64,000 nucleotides of DNA, from NCBI RefSeq assembly GCF_011682055.1, contig NZ_JAAQOM010000010.1, forward strand, positions 124,001-188,000, in the 5' to 3' direction. The notes beneath the pieces were generated by a model, which searched no databases, had not been told where the DNA came from, and saw only the letters and a program-made list of their open reading frames with translations. Below are positions 24,678 through 33,182 of the stretch, piece after piece. This DNA is from Telluria antibiotica (GTDB lineage: Bacteria > Pseudomonadota > Gammaproteobacteria > Burkholderiales > Burkholderiaceae_D). The position numbers were made by a program, and so were the translations under genes. The stretch's first letter is position 1. The number at the start of each line of letters is the position of its first letter.

Positions 24678-25916
24678 TCAGACCACCGACCCCAGCTTGA
24701 AGATAGGCAGGTACATGGCGATGACGAGGCCGCCGATCAGCACGCCCAGCACCACCATGATCAGCGGTTCCATCAGCGACGACAGCGTCTTGACGGCCTC
24801 GTCGACTTCTTCCTCGTAGAAGTCGGCCACCTTGCCCAGCATGCCGTCCAGCGCGCCCGATTCCTCGCCGATGGACACCATTTGCGTCACCATATTCGGG
24901 AAGACATTGGCGTTCTGCATGGCGACCGTCAGGCTCGTACCGGTGCTCACTTCCGTCTGAATCTTTTTCGTCGCTTCCAGGTAGACGTTGTTGCCGGACG
25001 CGCCGCCGACGGAGTCGAGCGCTTCCACGAGCGGCACGCCGGCCGCGAACATCGTCGACAGGGTGCGGGTCCAGCGGGCAATCGTCGCCTTGCGGATCAC
25101 GTCGCCGAACACGGGGAGGCGCAGCAGGATGCGGTCCATCGCCTGCTGCATCTTCAGCGACCTGCGCCAGGTCTGGAAGAAGAAGTACAACGCCGCGAAG
25201 ATCGACGGGAAGATAATCCACGCCCACTGCACGACGAAGTCGGAAATGCCCATCACGATCAGGGTCGGGGCCGGCAGGTTGGCGCCGAAGCTGGAGAACA
25301 CCGACTTGAACGCGGGCACGACCCAGATCATGATGACCGCGGTGACGATGAACGCGATGGCCATGATGGCGCACGGGTACATCAGCGCGCCCTTGATCTT
25401 GCTCTTCAGCGCCAGCGTCTTTTCCTTGTAGATCGCCAGGCGCGTCAACAGGTCTTCCAGGATACCGGCCTGCTCGCCGGCGCCCACGAGGTTGCAGAAC
25501 AGCGGGTCGAAGTACAGTGGGTATTTGCGGAAGGCGTTGTTCAGGCTCGTGCCCGTCTCGATGTCGGCGCGCAGGTCCATGATCAGCTTCGACATCGACG
25601 GGTTCGCATGGCCCTTGCCGACGATGTCGAACGATTGCAGCAGCGGCACGCCGGCCTTCATCATCGTGGCCAGCTGGCGCGTGAACAAAGTCAGGTCCTT
25701 GTCCTGGATCTTCTTGCCGCTGCGATAAACCTTTTTCTTGACCTTCGTGACCATGATGCCCTGGCGGCGCAGGGTCACGTTCACGATGGTCTCGCCGCCG
25801 GCGCGCATTTCGCCGCGCACGGTCTTGCCGGTCTTGTCCTTGCCTTCCCAGGCGAAGATGTGTTCCTTGACCTGGGTGCCGGCGGCGCGGCGCGCCGGGA
25901 CGGATGTCGTTGCCAT
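24678..25916 (-). CDS. pilC: type IV pilus inner-membrane platform protein PilC
   Basis: PilC is the polytopic platform that couples the PilB and PilT motors to pilin assembly. The 412-residue protein has the two repeated T2SS_F cytoplasmic domains (DLTLFTRQLATMMKAGVPLL and WTRTLSTMFAAGVPLVEALD) and three transmembrane segments, including LIMVVLGVLIGGLVIAMYLP at the end. It follows pilB by 9 bp. The usual next gene, pilD, is displaced by an insertion on its downstream side. Confidence 0.97.
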   Translation of the reverse strand: MATTSVPARRAAGTQVKEHIFAWEGKDKTGKTVRGEMRAGGETIVNVTLRRQGIMVTKVKKKVYRSGKKIQDKDLTLFTRQLATMMKAGVPLLQSFDIVGKGHANPSMSKLIMDLRADIETGTSLNNAFRKYPLYFDPLFCNLVGAGEQAGILEDLLTRLAIYKEKTLALKSKIKGALMYPCAIMAIAFIVTAVIMIWVVPAFKSVFSSFGANLPAPTLIVMGISDFVVQWAWIIFPSIFAALYFFFQTWRRSLKMQQAMDRILLRLPVFGDVIRKATIARWTRTLSTMFAAGVPLVEALDSVGGASGNNVYLEATKKIQTEVSTGTSLTVAMQNANVFPNMVTQMVSIGEESGALDGMLGKVADFYEEEVDEAVKTLSSLMEPLIMVVLGVLIGGLVIAMYLPIFKLGSVV

Positions 25917-25925
25917 AGCGGTTCC

Positions 25926-27659
25926 TTAATCGTTCGTGCAGCCGAGCACTTCCTCGAGGCTCGTGAGCCCTTGCTTCACTTTTAACAGGCCGGACCGGCG
26001 CAGCGAATTCACGCCGTCGGCCTCGGCCTGGGCGGCGATCTGCATCGCGTTGCCGTTCGCCAGGATCAGCGCTTCGATCGCGGGCGAAATCGGCATGATC
26101 TGGTAGATACCCACGCGCCCCTTGTAGCCGGAGCCGAGGCAGCGTTCGCAGCCGATCGGGCCGTAGGGCTTCCAGTCGCCGTCGAGGTCGCTGTCGCGGA
26201 AGCCGGCCGCCTTCAGCGTGTCGCGCCCGATCTCGAGCGGCTGCTTGCACGTGCACAGGCGGCGCGCGAGGCGTTGCGCGGTGATCAGGATGACGGACGA
26301 CGCGATGTTGAACGGCGCCACCCCCATGTTCATCAGGCGGGTCAAGGTGGACGGCGCATCGTTCGTGTGCAAGGTGGAAAACACCATGTGGCCCGTCTGC
26401 GCCGCCTTGATGGCGATGTCGGCCGTTTCCAGGTCGCGGATCTCGCCGACCATGATGATGTCCGGATCCTGGCGAAGGAACGCCTTCAGCGCGACGGGGA
26501 ACGTGAGGCCCGCCTTGTCGTTGACGTTGACCTGGTTCACGCCGGGCAAGTTGATCTCGGCCGGGTCTTCCGCCGTCGAGATGTTGATGCCCGGCTTGTT
26601 CAGCAGGTTCAGGCAGCTGTACAGCGACACCGTCTTGCCGGAACCCGTCGGGCCCGTCACGAGCACCATGCCGTACGGGCGCGTGATGGCATCGATCAGC
26701 TGCGCTTTCTGGTCGGGGTCGTAGCCGAGCGCGTCGATGCCCATCTGGGCCTGCGTCGCGTCGAGGATACGCATGACCGTCTTTTCGCCGAACAGCGTGG
26801 GCAAGGTACTGACGCGGAAGTCGATGGTCTTCGTGGGCGACAGCACGAGACGCATGCGGCCGTCCTGCGGAACGCGCTTTTCCGAGATGTCGAGCTTGGC
26901 CAGCACCTTGATGCGCGAGACGAGCTTGTCGCGGATCGACAGCGGCGGGGCCAGGTGGTCGCGCAGCACGCCGTCCACGCGCAGGCGGATGCGGTACTGC
27001 TTTTCGTACGGTTCGAAGTGGATGTCCGACGCGCCCAGGTTGATGGCGTCCATCAGCACCTTGTTCAGGAAGCGCACGATGGGCGCGTCCTCGACTTCGG
27101 CGGCGGCGGCGGCCGCTTCCTGGCCCTGCGGCGGCGGTTCCTCGTCGGCGAATTCGATGTCGCCTTCGTCGCCGACAAGCTCGCTCAAGTCCTGGTCGGC
27201 GGTCTTGGCGATGCTTGCCAGCAGCGCGAGCAGCGCGTCGTGCGCGACGATCACCGGTTCGACCGTCGATTCGCTCTGGAACTTGATCTGGTCGAGAGCC
27301 TGCGTGTTCGTCGGGTCGGACAGCGCCACCGACATCTTGTTGCCGCGCCGCGCCAGCGCCACGACGCGCTGGGCCTGCATCAGCTTCGGGTCGATCGCGT
27401 TGACGGGCAGGCAGTCGGGGCTGAACGACGCGAGGTCGAGCAGCGGATAGCCGAACGTCTCGGCGCAGAAGGCGGCCAGGGAACGGGGATCGATGGTGCC
27501 GCTGCCGAGCAAGGTATCGATGAAACCGGCCTTGTCGGCGGACGCCTTCTTTTGCAGCACGTCCGCTTGTGGAGGCGTGAGCCGTCCGGCCTGCAGCAGG
27601 GCACGCGCCAACCCGGGCAACGCGGTGCCAGGGGTGGTGTTGGGGAGGACTGCTGCCAT
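25926..27659 (-). CDS. pilB: type IV pilus assembly ATPase PilB
   Basis: PilB is the extension motor of the type IV pilus. The 577-residue protein has the N-terminal MshEN-type region, Walker A GPTGSGKTVSL near residue 336, Asp-box and Walker B (DPDIIMVGEIRD), the His box and the tetracysteine zinc site (CTC...CERC). I start it at the ATG at 27659 (MAAVLPNTTPGTALPG); a longer frame reaches 27752 without a better ribosome binding site. It lies between an HlyC/CorC gene and pilC, the usual order. Confidence 0.97.
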   Translation of the reverse strand: MAAVLPNTTPGTALPGLARALLQAGRLTPPQADVLQKKASADKAGFIDTLLGSGTIDPRSLAAFCAETFGYPLLDLASFSPDCLPVNAIDPKLMQAQRVVALARRGNKMSVALSDPTNTQALDQIKFQSESTVEPVIVAHDALLALLASIAKTADQDLSELVGDEGDIEFADEEPPPQGQEAAAAAAEVEDAPIVRFLNKVLMDAINLGASDIHFEPYEKQYRIRLRVDGVLRDHLAPPLSIRDKLVSRIKVLAKLDISEKRVPQDGRMRLVLSPTKTIDFRVSTLPTLFGEKTVMRILDATQAQMGIDALGYDPDQKAQLIDAITRPYGMVLVTGPTGSGKTVSLYSCLNLLNKPGINISTAEDPAEINLPGVNQVNVNDKAGLTFPVALKAFLRQDPDIIMVGEIRDLETADIAIKAAQTGHMVFSTLHTNDAPSTLTRLMNMGVAPFNIASSVILITAQRLARRLCTCKQPLEIGRDTLKAAGFRDSDLDGDWKPYGPIGCERCLGSGYKGRVGIYQIMPISPAIEALILANGNAMQIAAQAEADGVNSLRRSGLLKVKQGLTSLEEVLGCTND

Positions 27660-27906
27660 ATGGTTAAGGTCGGAAGGGCGACAAGAAGCCGGACCGGGAA
27701 GACGGTCCCGGCGGATGGTCTTGATGATGCCCGTGGGCATCAAATCGGTCAAGAGTTTGTCGTGGGGGAAGAGGTATACATACCACGTGGACGAAGTGGC
27801 ATGTAACCGACACGCAATGCCGGGTCGATAACATCGTTATTCCTCGTGCAAGAACAAGGGCTTACCGCCGGATCGCGACCGGCGGCGCTGGGCCGATGCA
27901 GCCCGA
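27660..27906. other. pilB upstream region with inverted repeats
   Basis: This 247-bp gap separates pilB from the HlyC/CorC gene. GATGCCC-GT-GGGCATC (27726-27741) and CCGCCGG-N7-CCGGCGG (27865-27885) are perfect 7-bp inverted repeats. The second lies just past the HlyC/CorC stop on its transcript and could end it, but no T-tract follows. The first could be a pilB operator. A separate pilB promoter in this gap is likely. Confidence 0.35.
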
Positions 27907-29214
27907 TCAGGCTGCGAGCCAGCGTTTGACCGCGACCGGCCGCAACAGTTTCACGACCTTGATGGCCTGGTTCTGCACTTGCACGACTTCGATCACACAG
28001 TTGCCGATCTTGAGGGCGATGGGGAATTCCGGAATCTCCTGCAACTGTTCCAGCAGCAACCCGTTGACGGTCTTCGGGCCGTCGAGGGGGAGGTCGAGGC
28101 CGAGCTTCTTGTTGATGTCGCGCAGCGGCGTCGTGCCCTCGAGCAGCACCTCGCCCTGGGCACTCCACGCCATCGCCTCGCTGCGCGCCGCGCCCGGCGT
28201 GGACGTCGTGAAATCGCCGATCATTTCCTCGATGATGTCCTCGAGCGTGACGAGGCCCTGCACCTCGCCGTACTCGTCGACGATGATGCCCAGGCGCTCC
28301 TTGTTTTCCTGGAAATACTGGAGCTGCGTGAAGACGCCTGTGTCTTGCGGAATGAAATAGGGTTCCGTCAACAGTTCGCGGAAGTGTTCGGTCGTGAGGT
28401 CGTCTTCCTCGTTCAGCAGCGCGACGGCCTTGCGCACGTGCAGGATGCCGACGATGCGGTTGATCTCGCCTTCGTACACGGGCAGCTTGTTGTGGTAGCA
28501 GGTGGTCAGCTCCGCCTTGAGCTCATCGACCGACAGCGCGAGGTTCAGCGCCTCGATCTGGCTGCGGGGCGTCATGATGTCTTCGACGGAGATCTTTTCC
28601 AGCTCGAACAGGTTCAGCAGGATGCTTTTGTGCTTTTGCGGGATGTAGCTGCCGGCCTCCAGCACGACGGACCGCAATTCTTCAGGCGACAGGCGCTGCT
28701 GGGCCTCCGCGTGCCCGACGCCCGCGCCGCGGATGCGCAGCAGGCGCAGCAGGACGTTGACGAACAGGTTGACGAACCAGATCGCCGGCTTCGCCACCTT
28801 CATCAGCGGCCGCAGCACGTAGCTGGATCCGAGCGAGATCCGCTCGGGGTACGTCGCGCCGATGATCTTCGGCGAGATCTCCGCGAACACGATCAGCAGG
28901 AAGGCGACGACGGCCGTCGCGATCGTGATCACGCTTTCCTCGTGGCCGAAGAACAGGATGGCGATCGCGGTGACGAGCGCCGTCGCCATCGCATTGATCA
29001 GCGTGTTGGCGATGAGAACGAGCGACAGCAGCTTGTCCGTGCGGTCCAGCAGCCACAAGGTGGTGATGGCGCCGCGGTTGCCTCGTTTCGCGAGATGGCG
29101 CAGGCGATATTTATTGGCCGCCATCAGGGCGGTTTCCGCCATCGCGAAGAAGGCCGAGCAGAGGATCAGCAGAGCGAGTGCGAGGATGAGCACCCAGAGT
29201 GGTACGGTTTCCAA
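27907..29214 (-). CDS. HlyC/CorC (CNNM) family transporter
   Basis: This 435-residue protein has an N-terminal DUF21 membrane domain of three to four helices (through about residue 190), a CBS pair (IMTPRSQIEALNL and the later ERLGIIVDEYGEVQGLVTLE block) and a C-terminal CorC/HlyC domain. Homologues take part in magnesium or cobalt resistance and efflux and are often called haemolysin-like, although haemolysis is not their role. It precedes pilB on the same strand, as in related genomes. Confidence 0.92.
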   Translation of the reverse strand: METVPLWVLILALALLILCSAFFAMAETALMAANKYRLRHLAKRGNRGAITTLWLLDRTDKLLSLVLIANTLINAMATALVTAIAILFFGHEESVITIATAVVAFLLIVFAEISPKIIGATYPERISLGSSYVLRPLMKVAKPAIWFVNLFVNVLLRLLRIRGAGVGHAEAQQRLSPEELRSVVLEAGSYIPQKHKSILLNLFELEKISVEDIMTPRSQIEALNLALSVDELKAELTTCYHNKLPVYEGEINRIVGILHVRKAVALLNEEDDLTTEHFRELLTEPYFIPQDTGVFTQLQYFQENKERLGIIVDEYGEVQGLVTLEDIIEEMIGDFTTSTPGAARSEAMAWSAQGEVLLEGTTPLRDINKKLGLDLPLDGPKTVNGLLLEQLQEIPEFPIALKIGNCVIEVVQVQNQAIKVVKLLRPVAVKRWLAA

Positions 29215-29251
29215 GGATCACCGTCAAGAATCGTCAGAGGCCGATTCTAAG

Positions 29252-30094
29252 TCAAGGGGAGGGGGCTTGCAAGTTTGGCCAGACCGGCGCCGCGGACGGG
29301 TTCAGGCTGTCGACCATCGCACTCGGGATCAGGATCGTGGCGCCGCGCTCTTTCGTCGTTTCGTAGATGATGTTCATCGCCCGCAGCTGCAGGGCGGCCG
29401 GATGGCCCGCGTACATGCCGGCCGCTTCGACGAACTTCCCGGCGATGGCGGCTTCGGCGGAGCCGAGGATGACCCGTGCCTGCTTCTCCCGTTCGGCCTG
29501 CGCCTGGCGCGACATGGCATCCTGCAGGACGACGGGGATGGCGACGTCGCGGATTTCCACGGACCCGACGGTGATACCCCACGGCGCCGTCTTGCGGCCG
29601 ATCGATTCCTTCAGTTGCGCGTCCGCCTCCTTGCGCTCGGACAGCAGCGCCGCCAGCATCGACATGCCGATCATTTCGCGCAGCGACGTCTGGGCCACAC
29701 GGTCGATCGCCTCGCGGTAGTTCGTGATCGCCAGGGCGGCTTTCTCGGCATCGTGCACGTGCCAGAAGATGATGGCGTCGACGTTGACGGGGACGGTATC
29801 CTTCGTCAACGCCTGCTCGGCATTGAAGGCCGTCGTCTGGATCCGCCCGTCGATGACGGCCACGACGTTGTCGATGACGGGCACGATGGCGAACAGCCCG
29901 GCACCCTTGACGCTGTGGAGTTTCCCCAGCCTCAAGATGACGAATTTTTGCCACGTATTGGCCATCTTCAGCGAGAACGCGAGGAGCACGGCCAGCACGA
30001 CGAACGGTAATCCGAGCAGCGGATTGACCCAGTAGACGAGGGCCGCGCCGACGCCGAGGCTGACGCAGACCAAAAATGATGTGACGGGGTTCAT
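29252..30094 (-). CDS. slipin family (SPFH/band 7) protein
   Basis: This 280-residue protein has two hydrophobic segments at the N-terminus and then an SPFH domain: WQKFVILRLGKLHSVKGAGL, DKTVPVNVDAIIFW-type centre (KDTVPVNVDAIIFWHVHDAE), and an alanine/glutamate-rich helix (RQAQAEREKQARVILGSAEA). Slipins are bacterial stomatins that organise membrane microdomains, frequently partnered with an NfeD protease, which is not adjacent here. The ATG at 30094 gives the standard N-terminus. Confidence 0.93.
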   Translation of the reverse strand: MNPVTSFLVCVSLGVGAALVYWVNPLLGLPFVVLAVLLAFSLKMANTWQKFVILRLGKLHSVKGAGLFAIVPVIDNVVAVIDGRIQTTAFNAEQALTKDTVPVNVDAIIFWHVHDAEKAALAITNYREAIDRVAQTSLREMIGMSMLAALLSERKEADAQLKESIGRKTAPWGITVGSVEIRDVAIPVVLQDAMSRQAQAEREKQARVILGSAEAAIAGKFVEAAGMYAGHPAALQLRAMNIIYETTKERGATILIPSAMVDSLNPSAAPVWPNLQAPSP

Positions 30095-30122
30095 GATGGA
30101 TCGTCGCGGGCACGCACGATCG

Positions 30123-30839
30123 TCAATGCCTCGTCCGCTCCCAGCCATGGCGTACGGCCATCTTGACCTTTTCCCACGCCGCCGCCGGACTGTCGCCGTG
30201 CCTGCGTTCCCAGTCGCTCTTCAGCACAGGCTCGACGTCTTCCCACGCCTCTCCGGCGCCGCCTTCGCTCGCAAGCATCGTGTCGGCGCGGGGCGGGTCA
30301 GGCGGCGGGGCTGGAATGTAGGCAAGGGGATCCTCCTCGTCCGGGTCGCTCCATTGCGCGATCGAGCCCAGCGATTCCCGGAAGGTGTTGCCGGCCGGTG
30401 GCGCCGACGCGTTCTGGGTGCCGAAATAATGGCTGTCCTCGCGTGGATGGTGTTGCAGGGCGCCGGGCGCGGTGCCGGGCGGATAGCGCCGCCGGATCGG
30501 GGCGCTGTCCGGTGCGGCACGCGGCACGGGCTCGTCACGGATGTCTTCGAGTGCCGCCGGATGGAAATGCGCGATGATGCCGGCGGCGCGCTCGGCCGCC
30601 GGATCGGATTCGGTGGTGAGCGTGACGACGTGGCGCTGTGTCCCGGCATCCTTGTGATGCAGGGCGCCGAGCAGCCGCGCGGCGGTGTGCCGGATCGACG
30701 TGGCAAGGCCTGCCGCGTGGTCGTCGTCGGTGTCCGAAAGCGCCAGGTCGGTGCTCGGATAGCCCGAAGCGAGCAATTCGTCCAGCACGTGCTGGGCATC
30801 GCTGCGGTGATCGAAGACTGCTTTCAAAGTGTGTCGCAT
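30123..30839 (-). CDS. hypothetical protein with general-stress-protein-like N-terminal domain
   Basis: This 238-residue soluble protein starts MRHTLKAVFDHRSDAQHVLD, an alpha/beta region like the heat-induced YflT/general stress domain, with a later VVTLTTESDPAAERAAGIIA strand-helix. A Pro-rich, disordered middle follows, and the end is EAWEDVEPVLKSDWERRHGD...WEKVKMAVRHGWERTRH, a pair of short repeats (W.K...R.GWER) known from stress-related proteins. A GGGGGG purine tract precedes the ATG. It lies 28 bp upstream of the slipin gene and is probably co-transcribed. No enzyme motif is seen. Confidence 0.75.
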   Translation of the reverse strand: MRHTLKAVFDHRSDAQHVLDELLASGYPSTDLALSDTDDDHAAGLATSIRHTAARLLGALHHKDAGTQRHVVTLTTESDPAAERAAGIIAHFHPAALEDIRDEPVPRAAPDSAPIRRRYPPGTAPGALQHHPREDSHYFGTQNASAPPAGNTFRESLGSIAQWSDPDEEDPLAYIPAPPPDPPRADTMLASEGGAGEAWEDVEPVLKSDWERRHGDSPAAAWEKVKMAVRHGWERTRH

Positions 30840-31127
30840 GATGAACCCCCCGAGGTGTCGTGGCGAAGGGTATCGGCGAGCTTGGCGCTTCAGGCAGAGA
30901 TGGCGCACGGTACCCTGTACCACGCGCGCCGTGCCGGCGAGTGGCCGTCACCGACGGCCGGGTTCCGTGCGTTGCCGTTGAATCAGCGCGACCAGGCAAT
31001 GGGTCACTGCGTGCAGTACGGCGCTTGATGATTCAAGCATACTCCGAATCGGGGCAGGGTGCTTGGCTTCCGTTGCCCTCGAAGTGGCGGCACCCTTGGG
31101 CGGCACCCGCGCCGGGGTGCCGCGGCG

Positions 31128-32699
31128 TCAGCCGCGCGCCAGCGCCAGCCGCGCGTGGCCGGCGGACGGGGCCAGCGTGGGGCTGGTTGCCAGCTTGAAC
31201 TGCGCCAGCGCGCCGGACAACTGCTCCGTCTGCTCCGCCAGCGATTCCGCCGCGGCCGACGCTTCCTCGACGAGCGCCGAGTTTTGCTGCGTCATCTGGT
31301 CCATGTCGTCGATGGCGCGGCCGATCTGCTCGATACCTTCGGCCTGGCGCTGGCCGGCCACGCTGATCTCGGCCATGATGTCGTGCACCTTGCGCACCGA
31401 CGCGACGATCTGTTCCATCGTGGCGCCCGCTTCGTCGACGAGCGCGCTGCCGGCATCGACCTTCGCGACGGAATCGCCGATCAGCTGCTTGATCTCCTTG
31501 GCGGCGGCGGCCGAGCGCTGCGCCAGGCTGCGCACCTCGCCCGCGACGACGGCGAAGCCGCGGCCCTGTTCGCCCGCGCGCGCCGCTTCGACGGCCGCGT
31601 TCAGCGCCAGGATGTTCGTCTGGAAGGCGATGCCGTCGATCACGGAAATGATTTCCACGATCTGCTTCGCGGACGCGTTGATGGCGCCCATCGTGGTCAC
31701 GACGTTGCCCACCACTTCCCCGCCGCGGGTGGCGATGTCGGTGGCGGACACGACGAGGGCGTTCGCCTGGTTCGTGTTGGCGGCGTTCGTCTTGACGGTG
31801 TCCGTCAGCGATTCGACGGCGCGCGTCGTGTGCTCCAGGCTGCCTGCCTGCGATTCCGTGCGGCCGGCCAGGTCGGCGTTGCCGCTGGCGATCTCGGCGC
31901 TGGCCGTCGCGATGGTCTCGGCCGACGTCTTGATGCCGGCCACCATCGTCGCGAGGCGCGTGCGCATTTCCTGCAGCGCGACGAGCAGGCTGTGCTCGTC
32001 GCCCTTCTCGAGGCGGATTTCCATCGACAGGTCGCCGGCCGCGACGGCGCGCGTGATTTCGCGGGCATACTCGGGCTCGCCGCCCAGCTGGTGCCAGATG
32101 GTGCGGATGACGAACCACGACACGCCGATGAGGGTCGCGATCACGATCAGTGCCGTGAGGATGGTGACGGACAACACGCGATTCACGCTCGAGGCGCTGC
32201 GCGCGATGCCGTCCTTGAATTTCTGCTGGGCTTGCTCGTTGAACTTCGCGACGTCGGCATTCAGCACCGTCAGCGCGCTCTGCATGCGCTGTACCGTGGC
32301 CTGCGGATCGCCTTGCTCGAGTTCGAGCATGATCTTGGCCGACGACAGGGCCGGCGCATAGTAATCTTCGAATTCTTTCGTGAGGCGCTTGCCCGTGGCA
32401 TCCATGCCCGGGATCTTGGCGACTTCGGCCAGCTTGGCGCGGACCTTGTTCGCCTGGTCGCCGATCTGGGCGACACGGCTCTTGTCGCCTTCGGACACGG
32501 CATCGCGCAGGCCGTCCGTAATCCCCTGCAGGTCGGTCGTCAGCGCCTTCGCCGTGCCGAGCGCGGGATAGTCGACGGCTTCGGTCGTGTGGATCGAGTT
32601 CAGGGCGCCGTTCGCGATGCTGGCGGACACCGCCACGCCAAGGCCGAAGATGATGGTGGAGATGACGGGGAGTGCCCAGATCTTGCGCTTGATGCTCAT
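31128..32699 (-). CDS. methyl-accepting chemotaxis protein
   Basis: This 523-residue inner-membrane chemoreceptor has a first transmembrane segment near residues 10-30, a periplasmic four-helix-bundle-type sensor (about 31-180), a second transmembrane segment (SVTILTALIVIATLIGVSWF), a HAMP domain, and a cytoplasmic signalling bundle with the hairpin tip EAARAGEQGRGFAVVAGEVR. No CheR-binding pentapeptide is present at the C-terminus (it ends LALARG), so adaptation depends on other receptors. The upstream genes on the same strand are a periplasmic binding protein and a porin, which could serve the same stimulus. Confidence 0.95.
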   Translation of the reverse strand: MSIKRKIWALPVISTIIFGLGVAVSASIANGALNSIHTTEAVDYPALGTAKALTTDLQGITDGLRDAVSEGDKSRVAQIGDQANKVRAKLAEVAKIPGMDATGKRLTKEFEDYYAPALSSAKIMLELEQGDPQATVQRMQSALTVLNADVAKFNEQAQQKFKDGIARSASSVNRVLSVTILTALIVIATLIGVSWFVIRTIWHQLGGEPEYAREITRAVAAGDLSMEIRLEKGDEHSLLVALQEMRTRLATMVAGIKTSAETIATASAEIASGNADLAGRTESQAGSLEHTTRAVESLTDTVKTNAANTNQANALVVSATDIATRGGEVVGNVVTTMGAINASAKQIVEIISVIDGIAFQTNILALNAAVEAARAGEQGRGFAVVAGEVRSLAQRSAAAAKEIKQLIGDSVAKVDAGSALVDEAGATMEQIVASVRKVHDIMAEISVAGQRQAEGIEQIGRAIDDMDQMTQQNSALVEEASAAAESLAEQTEQLSGALAQFKLATSPTLAPSAGHARLALARG

Positions 32700-32720
32700 G
32701 ATGCCGTTTCCTCTAAATTC

Positions 32721-32754
32721 AAAATCCCTCCACCCGGCGGACCGGGGGGAGGGA
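32721..32754 (-). terminator. intrinsic terminator/attenuator between binding protein and chemoreceptor genes
   Basis: On the minus strand TCCCTCCCCCCGG and CCGGGTGGAGGGA (plus coordinates 32725-32737 and 32742-32754) pair over 12 of 13 positions with a 4-nt loop, followed by TTTT. It lies just after the binding-protein stop, so it would reduce read-through into the chemoreceptor gene. Confidence 0.7.
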
Positions 32755-32766
32755 GGTTAGGGACGC

Positions 32767-33171
32767 TTACGGTGTGTAAATGACTTTCACCGAGGCGTCG
32801 ACCGCGCTCTTTTCGATGTAGCCGATGGCTTTCGGGTCGCTCGCCACCATCTTCTTGACGGCGGCGCTGTCCGCGGCTTCCTTCGGCATCGTGGCCTTGC
32901 CGGTGAACACCAGCTTGGACCACAAGGACTTGACCTGCGACGCTTCCTTGTCCGTCACCTTCTTGTAGAACTCGGCGCGGATCGGGGCGCTTTCCGGCTG
33001 GTCGACGGGGCTCATCGCCGTCGATTTGCCGAGGAAGAACTGGGCGACCTGGTCCTTCGTCATCGACGACTCGGCGGCTTTCGGATTCACCACGACCACG
33101 ACTTCCGCCATGGCGGGCAGGGCGAGGAGCAGTACGGTGGCGGCGACGCCGCTCTTGATCAGATGTTTCAT
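32767..33171 (-). CDS. small periplasmic phosphate-binding-protein-like protein
   Basis: This 134-residue exported protein has a signal peptide (KHLIKSGVAATVLLLALPAMA) and one lobe of a PstS-like substrate-binding fold: VVVVNPKAAESSMTKDQVAQ, then FFLGKSTAMSPVD, ...FYKKVTDKEASQVKSLWSKL and a closing VASDPKAIGYIEKSAVD. Such short PstS-like proteins are common next to chemoreceptors and porins and may bind phosphate or an oxyanion. I use the second methionine (33171) because AAAGGG is correctly spaced for it; the ATG at 33177 is also possible. It lies 11 bp after the porin gene. Confidence 0.8.
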   Translation of the reverse strand: MKHLIKSGVAATVLLLALPAMAEVVVVVNPKAAESSMTKDQVAQFFLGKSTAMSPVDQPESAPIRAEFYKKVTDKEASQVKSLWSKLVFTGKATMPKEAADSAAVKKMVASDPKAIGYIEKSAVDASVKVIYTP

Positions 33172-33182
33172 CGACATCCCTT

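Noticed and set aside
24103..24819. Plus-strand frame of 238 residues running into pilC
   Set aside because: It overlaps the pilC gene antisense, has no start signal and shows abrupt composition changes. It is not supported as a gene.
27726..27741. GATGCCC-GT-GGGCATC considered as a terminator before pilB
   Set aside because: It has no T-tract on either strand and lies upstream of pilB; an operator or chance palindrome is as likely, so it is recorded only within the region entry.
31101..31122. CGGCACCC/GGGTGCCG hairpin as terminator of the chemoreceptor gene
   Set aside because: An 8-bp stem is present just past the stop on the minus strand, but no T-tract follows, so support is weak.
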